Made by a program: the position numbers and the translations under genes
Notes under the pieces: generated by a model
Seen by the model: only the letters and a program-made list of their open reading frames with translations
Told to the model about the DNA's origin: nothing
Databases searched by the model: none
NCBI GenBank assembly: GCA_949317995.1
Contig: OX439050.1
Coordinates: 48,485,777-48,549,776, forward strand
Reading direction: 5' to 3'
DNA length: 64,000 nucleotides
Source: Acholoe squamosa
Taxonomy: Eukaryota > Annelida > Polychaeta > Phyllodocida > Polynoidae
Shown here: positions 47,633 to 58,430 of the stretch, piece by piece
Numbering within the stretch: position 1 is the first letter of the stretch
Layout: every line of letters begins with the position of its first letter

Positions 47633-48098
47633 TAACCTGGTTGTTTGGCCAGAGTGGGCAGTGCATATATAGTTAGCTTGCCTCTATATGTGTGGTACAT
47701 ACACAATATTATCGAAATTTAGGGATATCTAAAAGTATTTGCAATTTTGAGAAGGGGGCCATTTCGAGAGATCGGGGCCTTCCAGGAGTATTCTGCTATC
47801 ATCTGCTTCGATGATTGCTTTTTCTTTTCCAACTGATAGGAACCCTTATCATTTTATGCAGTAACATATTCACATAAAGCAAACCTCGTTGAAGTGGCCG
47901 GTAAATTAGAGATTACATTGAAATATAGTACATTTCATGAAACCCTTAATTCCCCACACATTCACAGCTGCCCCGCCCCCACTAGTAAACACAATCATCA
48001 CGAGCTCCTCAAAGACTCTTCACCCGGGTCTTCACCTTGGCAGAGGTAGGGAAAGATTAACTATATAATCCATTAATCAATAAAGAAATTGAGCTTAC

Positions 48099-48184
48099 TG
48101 GGTTTGAGTTTGCCTGATTTCTGGTCGTACCGTGCTACCTTAAGATCTTCCATTGATGAGTAAAATATCCAGCATGCAGTAGCG
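48099..48184 (-). CDS. Most upstream recognised coding exon
   Basis: The acceptor CATCTCTATTTTAG and donor AAACCCA|GTAAGC bound 86 nt: one base, 28 codons, one base (phase 2 in, phase 1 out). The peptide ATACWIFYSSMEDLKVARYD, then QKSGKLKP, is charged and unlike the surrounding low-complexity DNA. Its phase-1 end joins the 37892-38002 exon, completing a Ser codon. I do not recognise a domain. The internal ATG could in principle be a start, but the open frame and acceptor upstream favour an internal exon, so the gene probably continues 5' beyond this point. Confidence 0.62.
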
Positions 48185-48369
48185 CTAAAATAGAGATGGG
48201 AATGAGTTCCAGATAGTTTCTCTGCTCCTGTGGGGTATTACAGTTGAGCTAACAGTCGCTATCACCCCGTGCATAGAGGATGGGTCGACAAACGTCCAAT
48301 GTATCTGGGCGTCAAGTCCCTGTGCTACGAGATCTAGATGTGTTATGCACAATGATTACTGGGTGGGAG

Positions 48370-48895
48370 TGGTTCCGCCAGGCCTGGGGGGGGGGCACTT
48401 CATATAATTATCTTTCTGCCATGAGTGTGCGGCTGGCAAAAGCACACTAAAATCAAAAGCCCCCTAATAAGGGTCTCATTTTGAGTAAATAGCCTAGTTA
48501 GGGTAATCTTAGACACCCCCCCCCCCAACAAGACTTCACTTTCAGAAACCTCATGAAAATGTCCATATATACAATGTATATGCTGTCCACTACATCTCCA
48601 ATTTTCACGATTATTTATGAACAAGGACGGGGTGATTTTACATGGATGCACAAACATTTCTACACCCCCCTCCCAAATGGCACTCAAATATTTGGTCCCC
48701 CGACACACGGAAAATCTTAACGTCCCTCTTAGATCTATAGTAGTGCACAGGCCTTTTTGCTAATAAGAGGCTAGCTTTTTTTTACACTACCCTTTAAGAG
48801 GCGGTCGAAGGTTTTTGTAACTTCCCCCCTCCCTTAGGACGGGTCAAAAGTGTTTACGCCCCCCTCCCCCAGATGATAAATAACGACCACTCCCG
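48370..48895. repeat. Foldback-family block with C-tracts
   Basis: Contains several GGGGTC-AAAA-GTTTTTACGCCCCC units and ends GATAAATAACGACCACTCCC, the same terminus as at 13725-13747. It belongs to the family at 1799, 6960, 8095, 12696 and 52998. Confidence 0.65.
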
Positions 48896-49539
48896 TATGT
48901 TGGTCAATGCCAAAGAGCTTAGTTTATCCGTCAGACCTTTCGTTAAAAACACCAGGGGTCAAAAGTGTCGAGGTAGAATACCCCTAGCAAAAATAAATGT
49001 TGTCCTAGGACCAGCCCAGGCTCAGAAAAAGTGCATGTGTCCCCTAGGCCGAAATACCCTCAGAGCGTCTACGGAGTAGTGTCCCCCCCCCCCCGGGCTG
49101 CCAGATCAGCACCCACTCCCCTTTGCCAGGTATACTTATTGAGTATACAGCACTCTGTACATGCTACAGAGGAGCAATGTTCAGCCAAGTAGAACTACCC
49201 AGCCAATCATGACACTTTCCTGTAGACTACTGCTCCCCCTAGTGTATGCCAACCGAACCGTGACCAATCATATGTGTATAGGGGACAGAGCCATTGCTAG
49301 TACCAAACAAATTTCCTAGGTGCCTCTTGTAGTTGGGGGCTAGATCAGCAGTTGGCCTCTTTGTACAGTTTACTTTGGTTGGCCCTCCCTAAAAGTCTAT
49401 ACGAAGGTATATTCTAAATATCTATACCTTTGGATAGCAAATACTTTAAACTTGAACAATATTAGCTTTATATAGACTTAGTACTTCAAATACAAGAGAA
49501 ATTAAACTTTAAAAGTTTTCTTAGAGGGCACATATAATC

Positions 49540-49670
49540 CACACAGAGAAAATATTGATACTCACCGTGAGCCTGATGTTAGCCTCAGGCAAATGTCGCC
49601 AAAATGAGTATATTTTGATACTCAGGGTGAGCCTAGGGTGTAGGCATACTCTAGCAATACCTGACACTCT
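49540..49670. repeat. Partial relative of the 252-bp palindromic MITE
   Basis: Shares CCTCAGGCAA and GTCGCCAAAATGAGTATATT with the element at 11460-11711, and has GATACTCACC / GATACTCAGG repeats. Its partner arm is not clear. Confidence 0.6.
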
Positions 49671-50280
49671 ACTCTAGATTGTTTATGGCCTAGCTGTACC
49701 CTCTCAACTGCCCTACTCTCACAGTGCAGGAGTCTCTTTAGAGACAGGCTCAGGGTAAACTGGAGTAACATAATAGAAGAGAATAGGACATTGCCTGAGT
49801 ATCTCTATGAAGAGGGTCAGGTAATGCTGGATCCTACCTGAACAGGCTCCAACATTGCAAGAGTCTTTCTTACCAATGGTGTAATGCACTGCCAGAGTAT
49901 CCCAATACATAGAATCACACTTTGCTGGATTCTACCTTCAGAGTGAGTCCAGCAACATCACCCAGTGGGCACAACCCCACTTAATGAGTTACTAATCAGC
50001 ACTGCATTGTAGGGCTTACAGACAGTCTAAATTGTAATGGTTATGTAGCCCTGCATTTGTAGCCCTTATTGAACTACTAAGCTGTAGGGTGTATTAAGCC
50101 CAACACATAAGTGGTTTGTTAAACACTATAAAGAAATATAGAAATTAAGGTCACCGTATGAAAAAGCTCATTATTTCATACACACAAGGATTTCAGATGG
50201 TTGAACATTCAACTTCCTAAGGCAGTCTAATTAATCAATGAATAGTTTGTGCATTCCTGGTTTCAGTGTCCTTATTGCTC

Positions 50281-50347
50281 CTTGGTGGGATTTGAACCAG
50301 GTACCTCCTTATTGTGACTCCTTTGTGCTCCTATCTGTGCTAGCGGG
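50281..50347 (-). repeat. tRNA-derived SINE-like module (minus)
   Basis: A-box TAGCACAGATAGG (within 50327-50342) and B-box GGTTCAAATCCC (50287-50298) on the minus strand at tRNA-like spacing. The stems are incomplete. Confidence 0.62.
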
Positions 50348-50566
50348 GCAGGTGTTGAAAGTGGCACTATCAATATGATATTTCAACCATAGACCTACTA
50401 CAGTGAGATGTCATTGGTCATATGAGGCCCTGTAGACTAATAGGAAAAACAGACTGGAGTGACCATAGTAAGGAAAAATGCCCATAGTAAGGACAAATAT
50501 CCACAATGTCCTCAGTAAGTATGGCACAGTCCTACTTATATGCCTATTGCAACCTGGCTCACTAGT

Positions 50567-50637
50567 TGTAGAGGTGGCACAGCGGTAGGATTCTCGCTTT
50601 GCATGTGAGGGGTCTCAGGTTCAAGTCTCGGTGGTGC
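50567..50637 (+). repeat. tRNA-Ala(TGC)-like relic or SINE head
   Basis: A-box TGGCACAGCGG (50575-50585), a 5-bp anticodon stem CTCGC/GTGAG around the loop TTTGCAT (anticodon TGC), and B-box GGTTCAAGTCT (50618-50628). The acceptor stem does not pair, so it is a pseudogene or SINE promoter. Confidence 0.68.
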
Positions 50638-50859
50638 TGAGAAATATTTTTCATTTTTTCAGTTTTCAGGAAACATCTCATCTATTGCACTGTATTTTTC
50701 TAAGACCTAACTTTGTAACTAATTGAAATAGATGCTTGCTTGAAAACTGACAGAATCTTCAACATCTGCCAAGTCAGAAAATAGAAAGAAAATAAATTGT
50801 TTGCATAACAAAAAAAAATTGGGTTGAAAACTTGCAGCTTTTGAAGAGCATCCCTGGGC

Positions 50860-50915
50860 TAGAATCAAACTCAGGACCTTCTCATATGAAGGTAAACATG
50901 TTACCACTACATGTT
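50860..50915 (-). repeat. tRNA-like relic (minus)
   Basis: The minus strand has TGTAGTGGTAACATG (D-arm-like) and GAGTTTGATTC (B-box-like) at tRNA spacing. It lies 220 bp from the plus-strand module at 50567, in opposite orientation. Confidence 0.5.
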
Positions 50916-52079
50916 TACTTTCATATTGACCTACCGAGATTGAAAGGGTCTTAAAATATTGCCTCATATCCTATTCCCTCTCAGACCTGCCAACACTGCG
51001 CCCCTCACTGAACGACCTGCGACTCTTATCTCATGGGACTCCTTACAATACTTTTCACCTTGGGTCTATTAGTTAACGATCACCAAATTGCCACACAATT
51101 GCAACTTTCAGATTCTACTAGAAAATACCAGAATTTAAGTTGTACCAGGGGAATGATCAGATTTACATGTCAGATTCGCAACAAAATCTTAGCAATATGT
51201 GTTCTGCCGTAGGCATAAGGTGTTGCATAGAAATCTAACAGAGTACAAAAAGAGCACATTGTGACGTAACATGGGAGAATTCTTTCTGATACAAGTGTAA
51301 AAATCTAAGTGGAATTTTCATAGTTCGGGGTCAATGTCAGTCCCATTGAACACCTCCAAATAGGCCTGAGATCACAACTTTCAAATTCTCGTAGAAAATA
51401 CAGAGAACTAAATGACTATGGCGCACACTGTGGTCATGATTGTGGAACAACCACAATGTACGCCTGAGTTTACTACTATTTGTAAGTCATGTTATTTGTT
51501 ATAAAGAATTTAACGGTGGATTGGCCATCTAGAGTTAAATCTATGGAGAGCCGTTATTCAAATGAATTGATAATAATAAAAAAAAAAAATTCTTATTACT
51601 GGATGGTAATATTTCATTGCCCTTTCATTTGTCTTGTCCCTCCACCTATGTCTAAAAATCATTATGACGGCCATTATGTCCTTGATCACATGTGAGCCAG
51701 CAAGCAGAAAGGACAGTTACTGCGGGATTTAGTACCAGATTTAGCCACCAGGGGCCACCACTATGGACTAGAATAGGAAAAATATGACTAAAACTGTTAT
51801 AGGCTACATTTTTTATGGAGAATTCAATGGTTTTTGATAAAACATTCTATTTTGGGTGGAAAGGTTCCAAATTTGGCATGCAAAAAGAATGTTTTTGGGC
51901 CAAAATAGGCATTTTTGTTGAGTTCTGTTGCCATGGAAACATGATTTTCATTCTAAATAGAAAAATCAATGATTCCATCTGAGGGAACATCCAACAAGGT
52001 TTACTATGGCGAAAACAGAATGAAAATACCATTTCTAGATCAAAAGTTATGGGCAAAAGAATAAACATTTATACGAATT

Positions 52080-52112
52080 TAGCTAATTAGCATAAATTAT
52101 GCTAATTAGCTA
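52080..52112. repeat. AT-rich palindrome with POU/homeodomain-type motifs
   Basis: Perfect 16-bp arms TAGCTAATTAGCATAA and TTATGCTAATTAGCTA flank a single A. Each arm contains TAATTA and ATGCTAAT (octamer-like). It may be chance, a cruciform-forming site or a regulatory site. Confidence 0.8.
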
Positions 52113-52997
52113 TATATCTCATGACCAATTAGACATAGAGCTTATTAACATTCTTGAAATGGTCACACCTACCCATATCTAGCAAGCCATTCCTCCAAAA
52201 CTAACAGGAGTATCTTCTCATGCTATGTATCACTGTAATGCTAATGATTTGAATTTTAAAGTTGACTTTTAGCACGGAGCACCCTTTCTCCTTGCCTCTA
52301 CACACATATGTGACAGGATCTGCGAAAAGGGCCCTTAGCGCTGGGTGTTTTAAGGTCCCTATTCCCAGTACATGTCACATAAAAATTAAGCTTATGTCCC
52401 ATTTTCAATGTCCCAGGTCATCTGAATAAGGTCCTTATTTGGATGACATCCTCGTCCAAATATCAGTAGCTGTTTTCCACTCGTGAGCCAATATATGGAT
52501 GCTCAAAATTTTCAGGATGTCACGCCAACACTTTTTAGGAAAGCTGGCACGTCAATCATCAATTTTTATGTATATGCCTATGTACTAGGAACTCTTGAAA
52601 TTGTCAGTGTCGGTAATTTTCTAAAACCCCTGCATCACAACTTTCATCTTTTAAAACCCCTCCATCACTAGGATCATGTGCGTCACTTTTTACCCATGTA
52701 TAGGCACTTGAGTATTTACATGATTCTGCCATTATTCCTGCCCCTAATAGATAGTGGATGGACATCCATGCCCCACCTTTACATGTGGACGTGGTGGTGG
52801 GTCTTTACCTGTGGCACAAAGTGAGAACATGAAGGGGCAATCCATCATTTCCTTTGAGAGCCAGATCTACCAATGCCATGTGTCAGAGAACTCTTTGGCA
52901 CACCAATGACCGCCATTGTTCAGCACATTATACATATACCTCTACTTTGTTCCAGCTGGTGCATTCAAAGGCGTGGTTCACGTATAGAAATGGTTAT

Positions 52998-53170
52998 ATT
53001 AGGAAGTGGTCATTATATATCAACAGCGGGTGGTAGAATTCAGGGGGGGGCATAAAAGTTTCAAACCACTCCTGAGTGGGGAGGGGTCGTCAAAACTTTT
53101 GACCCCTCTTGAGGGGTGGAGGGCATAAAAAATTTATCCTCTTTTTAGCAAAAAGCCCCACGCTCTGCTA
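52998..53170. repeat. Foldback-family block with G-tracts
   Basis: Begins AGTGGTCATTATATATCAAC, then GGGGGGGCATAAAAGTTT and GGGGTCGTCAAAACTTTTGACCCC. It is another copy of the dispersed family seen at 12696 and elsewhere. Confidence 0.65.
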
Positions 53171-53462
53171 TAAATCAAAGATGGGTAATTATCAATAAAG
53201 AGGGTAATGTCACTTTGAAAGTTTGACTGGTCAATGTAGTATAGTTGTAAAGGCCTGGGACTAGAAATCTAGACCACACAGGTACCCCTGGTGTCATTTT
53301 ATTTTTATTCTCAGTTGGTCACTGTCATTTTTGCAACACATTCTAAAAATGATGTATTATAATCAATATCCCCTTCATTGCCAATAGTATAAAAGGGGCT
53401 TCAGAGGCGGCTTTTACAAAGACCCCATTAGCCTTGTATATGTATGTTAAAAAGGGTTTCCC

Positions 53463-53529
53463 CATGCAGTCTTGAACCCACATTCTATGATTCAAAGTCA
53501 GCCATGCTAACCATTATACTATTGAGATT
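53463..53529 (-). repeat. tRNA-Gln(TTG)-like relic or SINE head (minus)
   Basis: The minus strand reads AATAGTATAATGGTTAGCAT, an anticodon loop region GACTTTGAATC (anticodon TTG) and B-box GGGTTCAAGAC. It resembles tRNA-Gln but lacks a paired acceptor stem. Confidence 0.65.
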
Positions 53530-53692
53530 GCTGGTGATTGGAGCCTTGAACACCATATATTTACTATAGCTTTGTATCACATCCAGTGTAGAAGATTAAA
53601 ATCCTCTTCTAGGCCTCTACAGTTTATGTCAAAATATGCTTATATTTAAGGTTTTACTGTTACATAAACTTCAGTGGATGGAGTATAAGTCA

Positions 53693-53777
53693 GAAAACCT
53701 TCTTAGAGCTTGAGGTTTTGCCATAAAACCTCCTCGGTCTGTTTTATGGCAAAACCTCCAGCTCTAAGAAGGTTTTC
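53693..53777. repeat. 37-bp-arm hairpin with 11-nt loop
   Basis: Left arm 53693-53729 and right arm 53741-53777 are complementary at 36 of 37 positions. The size (85 nt) is that of a pre-miRNA, though such perfect arms are more typical of a recent foldback or a collapsed MITE. Confidence 0.88.
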
Positions 53778-54469
53778 CATTACAAAATACACAGGATGGT
53801 TTACACATTCAGAGATAGCGGACTGTTCTATGGGCGAGGCGTTAGCTGAAACTGATTACCATCGGTTGTCACTGATGATACCTATCAGTTGGGTACCAAC
53901 TTGCCCCCGAGAGGACCGCATTGATTAGTTGGGATTATTTCATTGGGTGATAATCAAAAAAGCTAGGTCGGTATAATTGTACGTTCATGTATATGTTTTA
54001 GATTAGACACGGCAAGAGAGGTCATGCCATAAAACAAGGACATTATATTACACAGCCAGCCATGAACATAGTTCTGTTCAACATAATCATTTTAGTTTAT
54101 TATGTACATGTCGATAGGCATGATGTATGACAGTCAGATTACTGAAATTTACTGCATTCAAAATTCATACCCTTTTGTGTGCATTGGTCTTTCTTTTCTT
54201 TATTTCTTTTTCTTTTGTGTTCATGAAGTTTGGATAGTAATAGTTTAACAAGCAGTATCTCATGAAAAATGATCACTGTGATTTTAATAATTCATGTCTT
54301 CTTCGTCCCTTAAGAAAGATTATGTCAGTGGGTTGCACATCCTTTGCAGACCCCCACAGAATAACATGGATAAAAGTCTATATATTATATAACATATATC
54401 ACTGCCCTACCATAATGTCCTCTTTATAAGGTTCACCCAGCGTATGAGATGCACCCAGACTTTATATAT

Positions 54470-54799
54470 CGTAGTGGCAGCGCTGGGCTGGTGCGGGGCT
54501 CCGCGGGGAAGGCTGGTGCGGCCCTGCGCCACCAGGGGGCGCACCGCCCGTAGCGGCTATATATTGCCCTGCGGGGCAGCAGCCAGCCAGTCTGACTCTG
54601 CTGCTGGTTGAGCGCGGACGTGCCAGCCCTCCCCACAGAACCCAGGCTCTAGGAACGACCTTAGTGTTGTGCATGCCTATTGAGCTCTTGGCCTTAGGTG
54701 CCCAACTTGTACTATTCAGACTATAATATATGGGTTATTCCCACAACCGTACTTGACTTCCTTGCCTTTTACTTCCCCTGGTTCTGCTCTAATGTTACA
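54470..54799 (+). repeat. 5' LTR of the Gypsy-type element
   Basis: About 330 bp, ending AATGTTACA. It aligns to the 3' LTR over its whole length, with scattered substitutions and a 9-bp length difference near 54522. It contains GCGGCTATATATTGC (TATA-like) and an exact CTCF core motif (54529-54542). The start is CG where the 3' copy has TG, presumably a mutated terminus. Confidence 0.9.
54529..54542 (+). promoter_or_regulatory. CTCF core-motif match in 5' LTR
   Basis: CCACCAGGGGGCGC matches the canonical bilaterian/vertebrate CTCF core, in plus orientation with G/C-rich flanks (GCGCCACCAGGGGGCGCACC). Confidence 0.7.
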
Positions 54800-56210
54800 G
54801 TGGTGACAGTGTAGCTAGAACCAGCCCCACGAAGGTCGGGAGAAGTAAAATTGTGCAAGTAGCTATAAAGTAGATGAAATGATGAGCTCTCGAGCAAGCA
54901 CAGTGGAGTTGTCTCCAGAAGAAAGGTAAGAAGTGATGGTAGGGGTACGGGGGACATTGGTGGAGGTGGACGAGGAGGTCTTCCTACGAGTGAGGCCAGG
55001 AGACGCGGGGTTCCCCGCCATCCCGCCAACCCCGCCATCCCCGCCTTCCTCGCCAACCCCACAGGATCACTAGCTGAGGCAGCAGCGGAGGAAGGGAGGG
55101 GAGCACAGGGGGCTCAGCCTCACAGGGTGCCTGGAAGGGCACATGATCTGGTACCCTCTTCTCTTCTGAGTAGGGAGGGTGGATCACCTGTGAGTGAGAG
55201 TGGACGGAGACCCATCCTCGGGACACCTCAGCCATCCGCGGGTGACGGTCTGGTACCATCAATGGACTCTGCGCCCACAGACTTTCCGGACTACAATCAG
55301 GAAGGGGGACCGCTCCTGGAGGACCCCGTCCATAAAGGGAGAAAGAGTGACACTGCGGTCCAGCTACTGGGACCACCCCCTGGGTTCCAAGGCAGGGTGG
55401 CAGGAGTGTCGGTCACAGCCTTCCCCGGTTCATCCTGGTCTGGTACCTAGTGTAGGGGTACAGGCTTTGCTTACCCCGGTGTCGGCTTTGGGCCATTCTT
55501 CACTCCCTACTCTCGAAGATGGGGTTTGGGTCCCCCATGTGGACTGGTCACAGAGATAGCAAAAGAGGGAGTCCTATCGTATGGCCCCCCCCAGCAGAAG
55601 GGGAGGGCAGAAGCCACTTGCCCCACGGTGGCAGGGCAAGCTCCGCTTGCGACCCCTCCCCCTTCATGGCCGCTTCTCCCACCAAATCGGCAGGCCCGCC
55701 CACTTCCCCTCGGGCATAATCCCCTGATTCCGGACGTGGAAAGGGAAGTGCAGCGACAGGAGGAGTGGGTCAGAAAGTGGAGAGGGATGGAGGAGTGTCG
55801 CGTAATAGGACCCCGGAGGGAACAACCGGAGCTGAATCAGAACTCACCCAGTGGATCCTCAGCAGATGGGATTACCAAGAAGGGAAGTGGACCTCCTGGA
55901 GGCCCAGAGGTGCAGCTGTGACTTGGTAGGGAAATCCTGCTGGCGCCTTCCCTCCCCCTGCCAGAGGAGAGGCTCGATACCCCGAGGTGAGCTCGAGCAG
56001 AAGAGGGGCACCCTGCTGGTCCAGCCCGGGGGGCCGGGACTGGAGGGGTAAACAGGCCTTTCAGACCCATCACCCCCCATAGGAAGGGGGAAGTGATGTG
56101 CCGAGCATCGGATCAGCAGAGGAGCGAGACCCGGCTCCCTCCCGGGGGTTCGGGCATGGGCCCCCTCTAGTGCAGAACATGACATCCCAGAAGTAGGGAG
56201 CGGTACCTGG
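54800..56210 (+). other. Leader / degenerate 5' region of the Gypsy-type element
   Basis: It starts with a TGGTGACAGTG primer-binding-like sequence. The remainder is GC-rich with several overlapping short frames and no recognisable domain. It may contain an eroded N-terminal part of gag. Confidence 0.6.
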
Positions 56211-57080
56211 ATGGTCCTTGACAGACCTAGAGGTGGCATGGCCGGAGCCCTGGTGGCGTCAACTCCTCTCCCTGGTTGGGAAGGAGGGGACTCAAGGCAG
56301 GAGTGGGCCTCCAGGGACAAAGTGGTGAAACCAATCTTCATGCCGGGCAAATATGATGGCACAGGTCACTTACTGGAGTATCACTCTCATTTCGACCTGT
56401 GCAGGAGGGCAAATGGGTGGTCCAGCCAGAAAGCCGGCGTCTTCCTCTGCTTAAGCCTCATGGGCCTCGCTCGGAGGCTGTTGAGCGGCATCGACCCTGG
56501 AGCGGACACAGGGTATGAGAGCCTCTGCACGCCAATCATGAACCGGTTCTTGCCACCCAACCAGCGCTACATGCTGTTGGCATACCCCCAAGCGGACCCA
56601 GCTACAGTGGACGTAATGTCGCAGGATCACTTCATAGAGAGTCTGACTGATGAAACGGTCCGTAACTGGGCATATCAGGCCAACCCAGACAAGCTGCAGG
56701 ATGCCGTCCAAGTGGCTCTCCATGCTGAGGCTTGCCTGAAGTCGGGAACAGCTAACAAACCTGCTGCCTTGGCCCGGGCCATGGCCTCGACAGTGGCCTC
56801 CTTGCGGCAGTCCATGGAGGAGAGAATGGCATGCACGGATGCATGCCTGCAGAAGATGGGCTCCTCTGCTATGCAGAGAGGTGGCCGTCCGCGTAATCAA
56901 CAGGGTTCAGGATGCTACCACTGCAGTAATGAGGGCCACTTCAAGCGGGAGTGCCCTGACATTGAAGAGAAGGAGAACAAAAGAGGCATCCTCGTCGGGC
57001 AGGGGTTGAAAGACCCGGCGGAGGGCCATCCTCCTTTACGGGTGTTTAATCCAGGCCAGGATCCAGTTATCCTCTACTGA
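56211..57080 (+). pseudogene. gag-like frame with CCHC zinc knuckle
   Basis: An open frame of about 289 codons. The middle resembles the Gypsy capsid region (YDGTGHLLEYHSHFD, then ALSRRL-like LARRLLSGI), and the C-terminal part has a CCHC knuckle, CYHCSNEGHFKREC (about residues 236-249), for genome RNA binding. The frame stops at 57078 and pol follows almost directly, with no recognisable DTG/DSG protease between. The start is uncertain; upstream frames are broken. Confidence 0.85.
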
Positions 57081-57083
57081 AAT

Positions 57084-58070
57084 ATGGAGCTGGCCTCGGT
57101 AGAGGAGATGGGGGAGCCCCCTGACGGCGGAGACTCAGTAGAATTTGGCCCAGATCAAAGATGCCATGTCGTAGGCCCGGCAGATCCCAGAGTGGATCCG
57201 GTGGTGGAGAGTCTTGGCGGAAGCAAGGGGGGAGGAGACGGAACAGCTGCCCTGATCTGCCAACACGCAGAGCCTTTCCAGCTCAAGCCAGGGGACATCG
57301 GCCGGGCCACCTGGGTGGAGCACTGGATACGGACAGATGATCATCCGCCCATCAAGCAACCCCATCATCGCCTAGCGCCTCATCGTAGAGCGCTGGTGGA
57401 CGATGAAGTGGACAAAATGATAGCGACAAGGACTATCGAACCGGCAGAGGGACCCTCAGCTTGGCAGAGGTCGTCGGTGGTGCTAGTCCGCAAGAAGGAT
57501 GGCACCATGAGGCGACGGTGAAAGATGCCTACCCTCTCTCACTTGGTGAGCGGCTACTGGCAGGTAGCCACGGCCCCGGAGGACCGTGAGAAAACCGCGT
57601 TCACCACCAACCAGTTCAAAGTTATGCCTTTTGGACTGTGTAACGCCCCCGGAACCTTCGAGCGGCTGATGGAGGTGGCCTTGCGGGGGCTCCTGTGGAG
57701 TTTCTGCCTGGTCTACCTTGATGACATTGTCGTATTCTCACGTTCGTTCGGGGACCACCGGCTGGGAGAGGTGCTGGCACATCTGAAAGGAGCGGGACTT
57801 AAGGTGAAGCCCTCTAAATGCCAGCTAGTCCGCCGGAAGGTCGCGTTCCTTGGCCATGTGGTCAGCAAAGAGGGGATTGCCACCGACCCGGCCAAGGTTG
57901 ACTCAGTCCACCAATGGCTCATACCCGCCTCCCTCACAGAGGTGCGGAGTTTCCTCAGCTTGGCAGGATACTATCGGTCCTTTCTGCCCGACTTCGCAAC
58001 AATCACCAAGCCATTGTCCACCATGGCTGACAACGCTTCCACTTTGAGGAGGACTGCCAGAAATCCTTCC
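57084..58070 (+). pseudogene. Broken reverse transcriptase of the Gypsy-type element
   Basis: The upstream part (57084-57521) ends with the Gypsy pre-RT sequence (VVLVRKKDGTM) and then a stop. A second frame (from 57525) resumes at SGYWQVATAPEDREKTAF and carries TNQFKVMPFGLCNAPGTFER (motif B) and VYLDDIVVFS (motif C). The segment between KKDG and SGYWQV is far too short, so the motif A region with its catalytic Asp has been deleted. Downstream, FLSLAGYYRSFLPDF marks the connection domain; a frameshift follows near 58035-58050. The enzyme cannot be active. Confidence 0.9.
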
Positions 58071-58430
58071 GCAAGATTAAGTGGCTTCTCACACAGTGCC
58101 CTGTTCTGGGTTACCCCCGGGAGGAGGGACACCTCATGCTGGACACAGATGCTTCGGACACAGGACTGGGGGCCGTCCTCTCCCAAGTCCAAGAAGAGAG
58201 GGAGGTAGTCCTCTCCTATGGGAGCTGCACATTAACCAAACCCGAACGCAATTATTGCGTTACAAGGCGGGAACTTCTGGCAGTGGTCTTCGGACTCAAG
58301 AAATTCCGCCATTACCTCTTGAGGCGGCACGTCCTTATTAGGACTGACCACTCCGCTCTCAAGTGGGTGATGGCCTTCCGAGAGCCAGAAGGACAAATCG
58401 TCAGGTGGCTCCAGATAATGTCTCCGCGCT
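58045..58430 (+). pseudogene. RNase H domain of the Gypsy-type element, frame-shifted from RT
   Basis: In this frame LDTDASDTGLGAVLSQ, then TRRELLAVVFGLKKFRHYL and RTDHSALKWV supply the D-E-D set typical of Gypsy RNase H. The frame loses similarity after about 58430. Confidence 0.88.

Larger units (their letters stand above)
38003..48098 (-). other. Intron (10 kb)
   Basis: Between donor CCCA|GTAAGC (48098) and acceptor TTATAG (38003). It holds a GA microsatellite, a paired MITE cluster, a TTAA-flanked TIR element, a 22-bp minisatellite, two hAT-like MITEs and a TIR element with a SINE inside. Around 38970-39180 there are CCGGAAGT (ETS) and CGCATGCGC (NRF1) motifs, weakly promoter-like. No further exon was recognised. 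Confidence 0.6.
48185..54469. other. Non-coding, repeat-rich stretch upstream of the last recognised exon
   Basis: No coding exon was found. Contents include a foldback-family block (48370-48895), a relative of the 11460 palindrome (49540-49670), several tRNA-like modules, an AT-rich palindrome (52080-52112), a foldback-family block (52998-53170) and a long hairpin (53693-53777). It may be intron of the same gene or intergenic. Confidence 0.55.

Noticed and set aside
50567-50637. Functional tRNA-Ala gene
   Set aside because: Good A and B boxes and anticodon stem, but the acceptor stem does not pair and the T-stem is weak, so it was called a relic or SINE head.
53240-53290. Another tRNA-like module on the plus strand
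   Set aside because: A D-arm-like GTAGTATAGTTGTAAAG is present but no B-box follows, so it is not supported.
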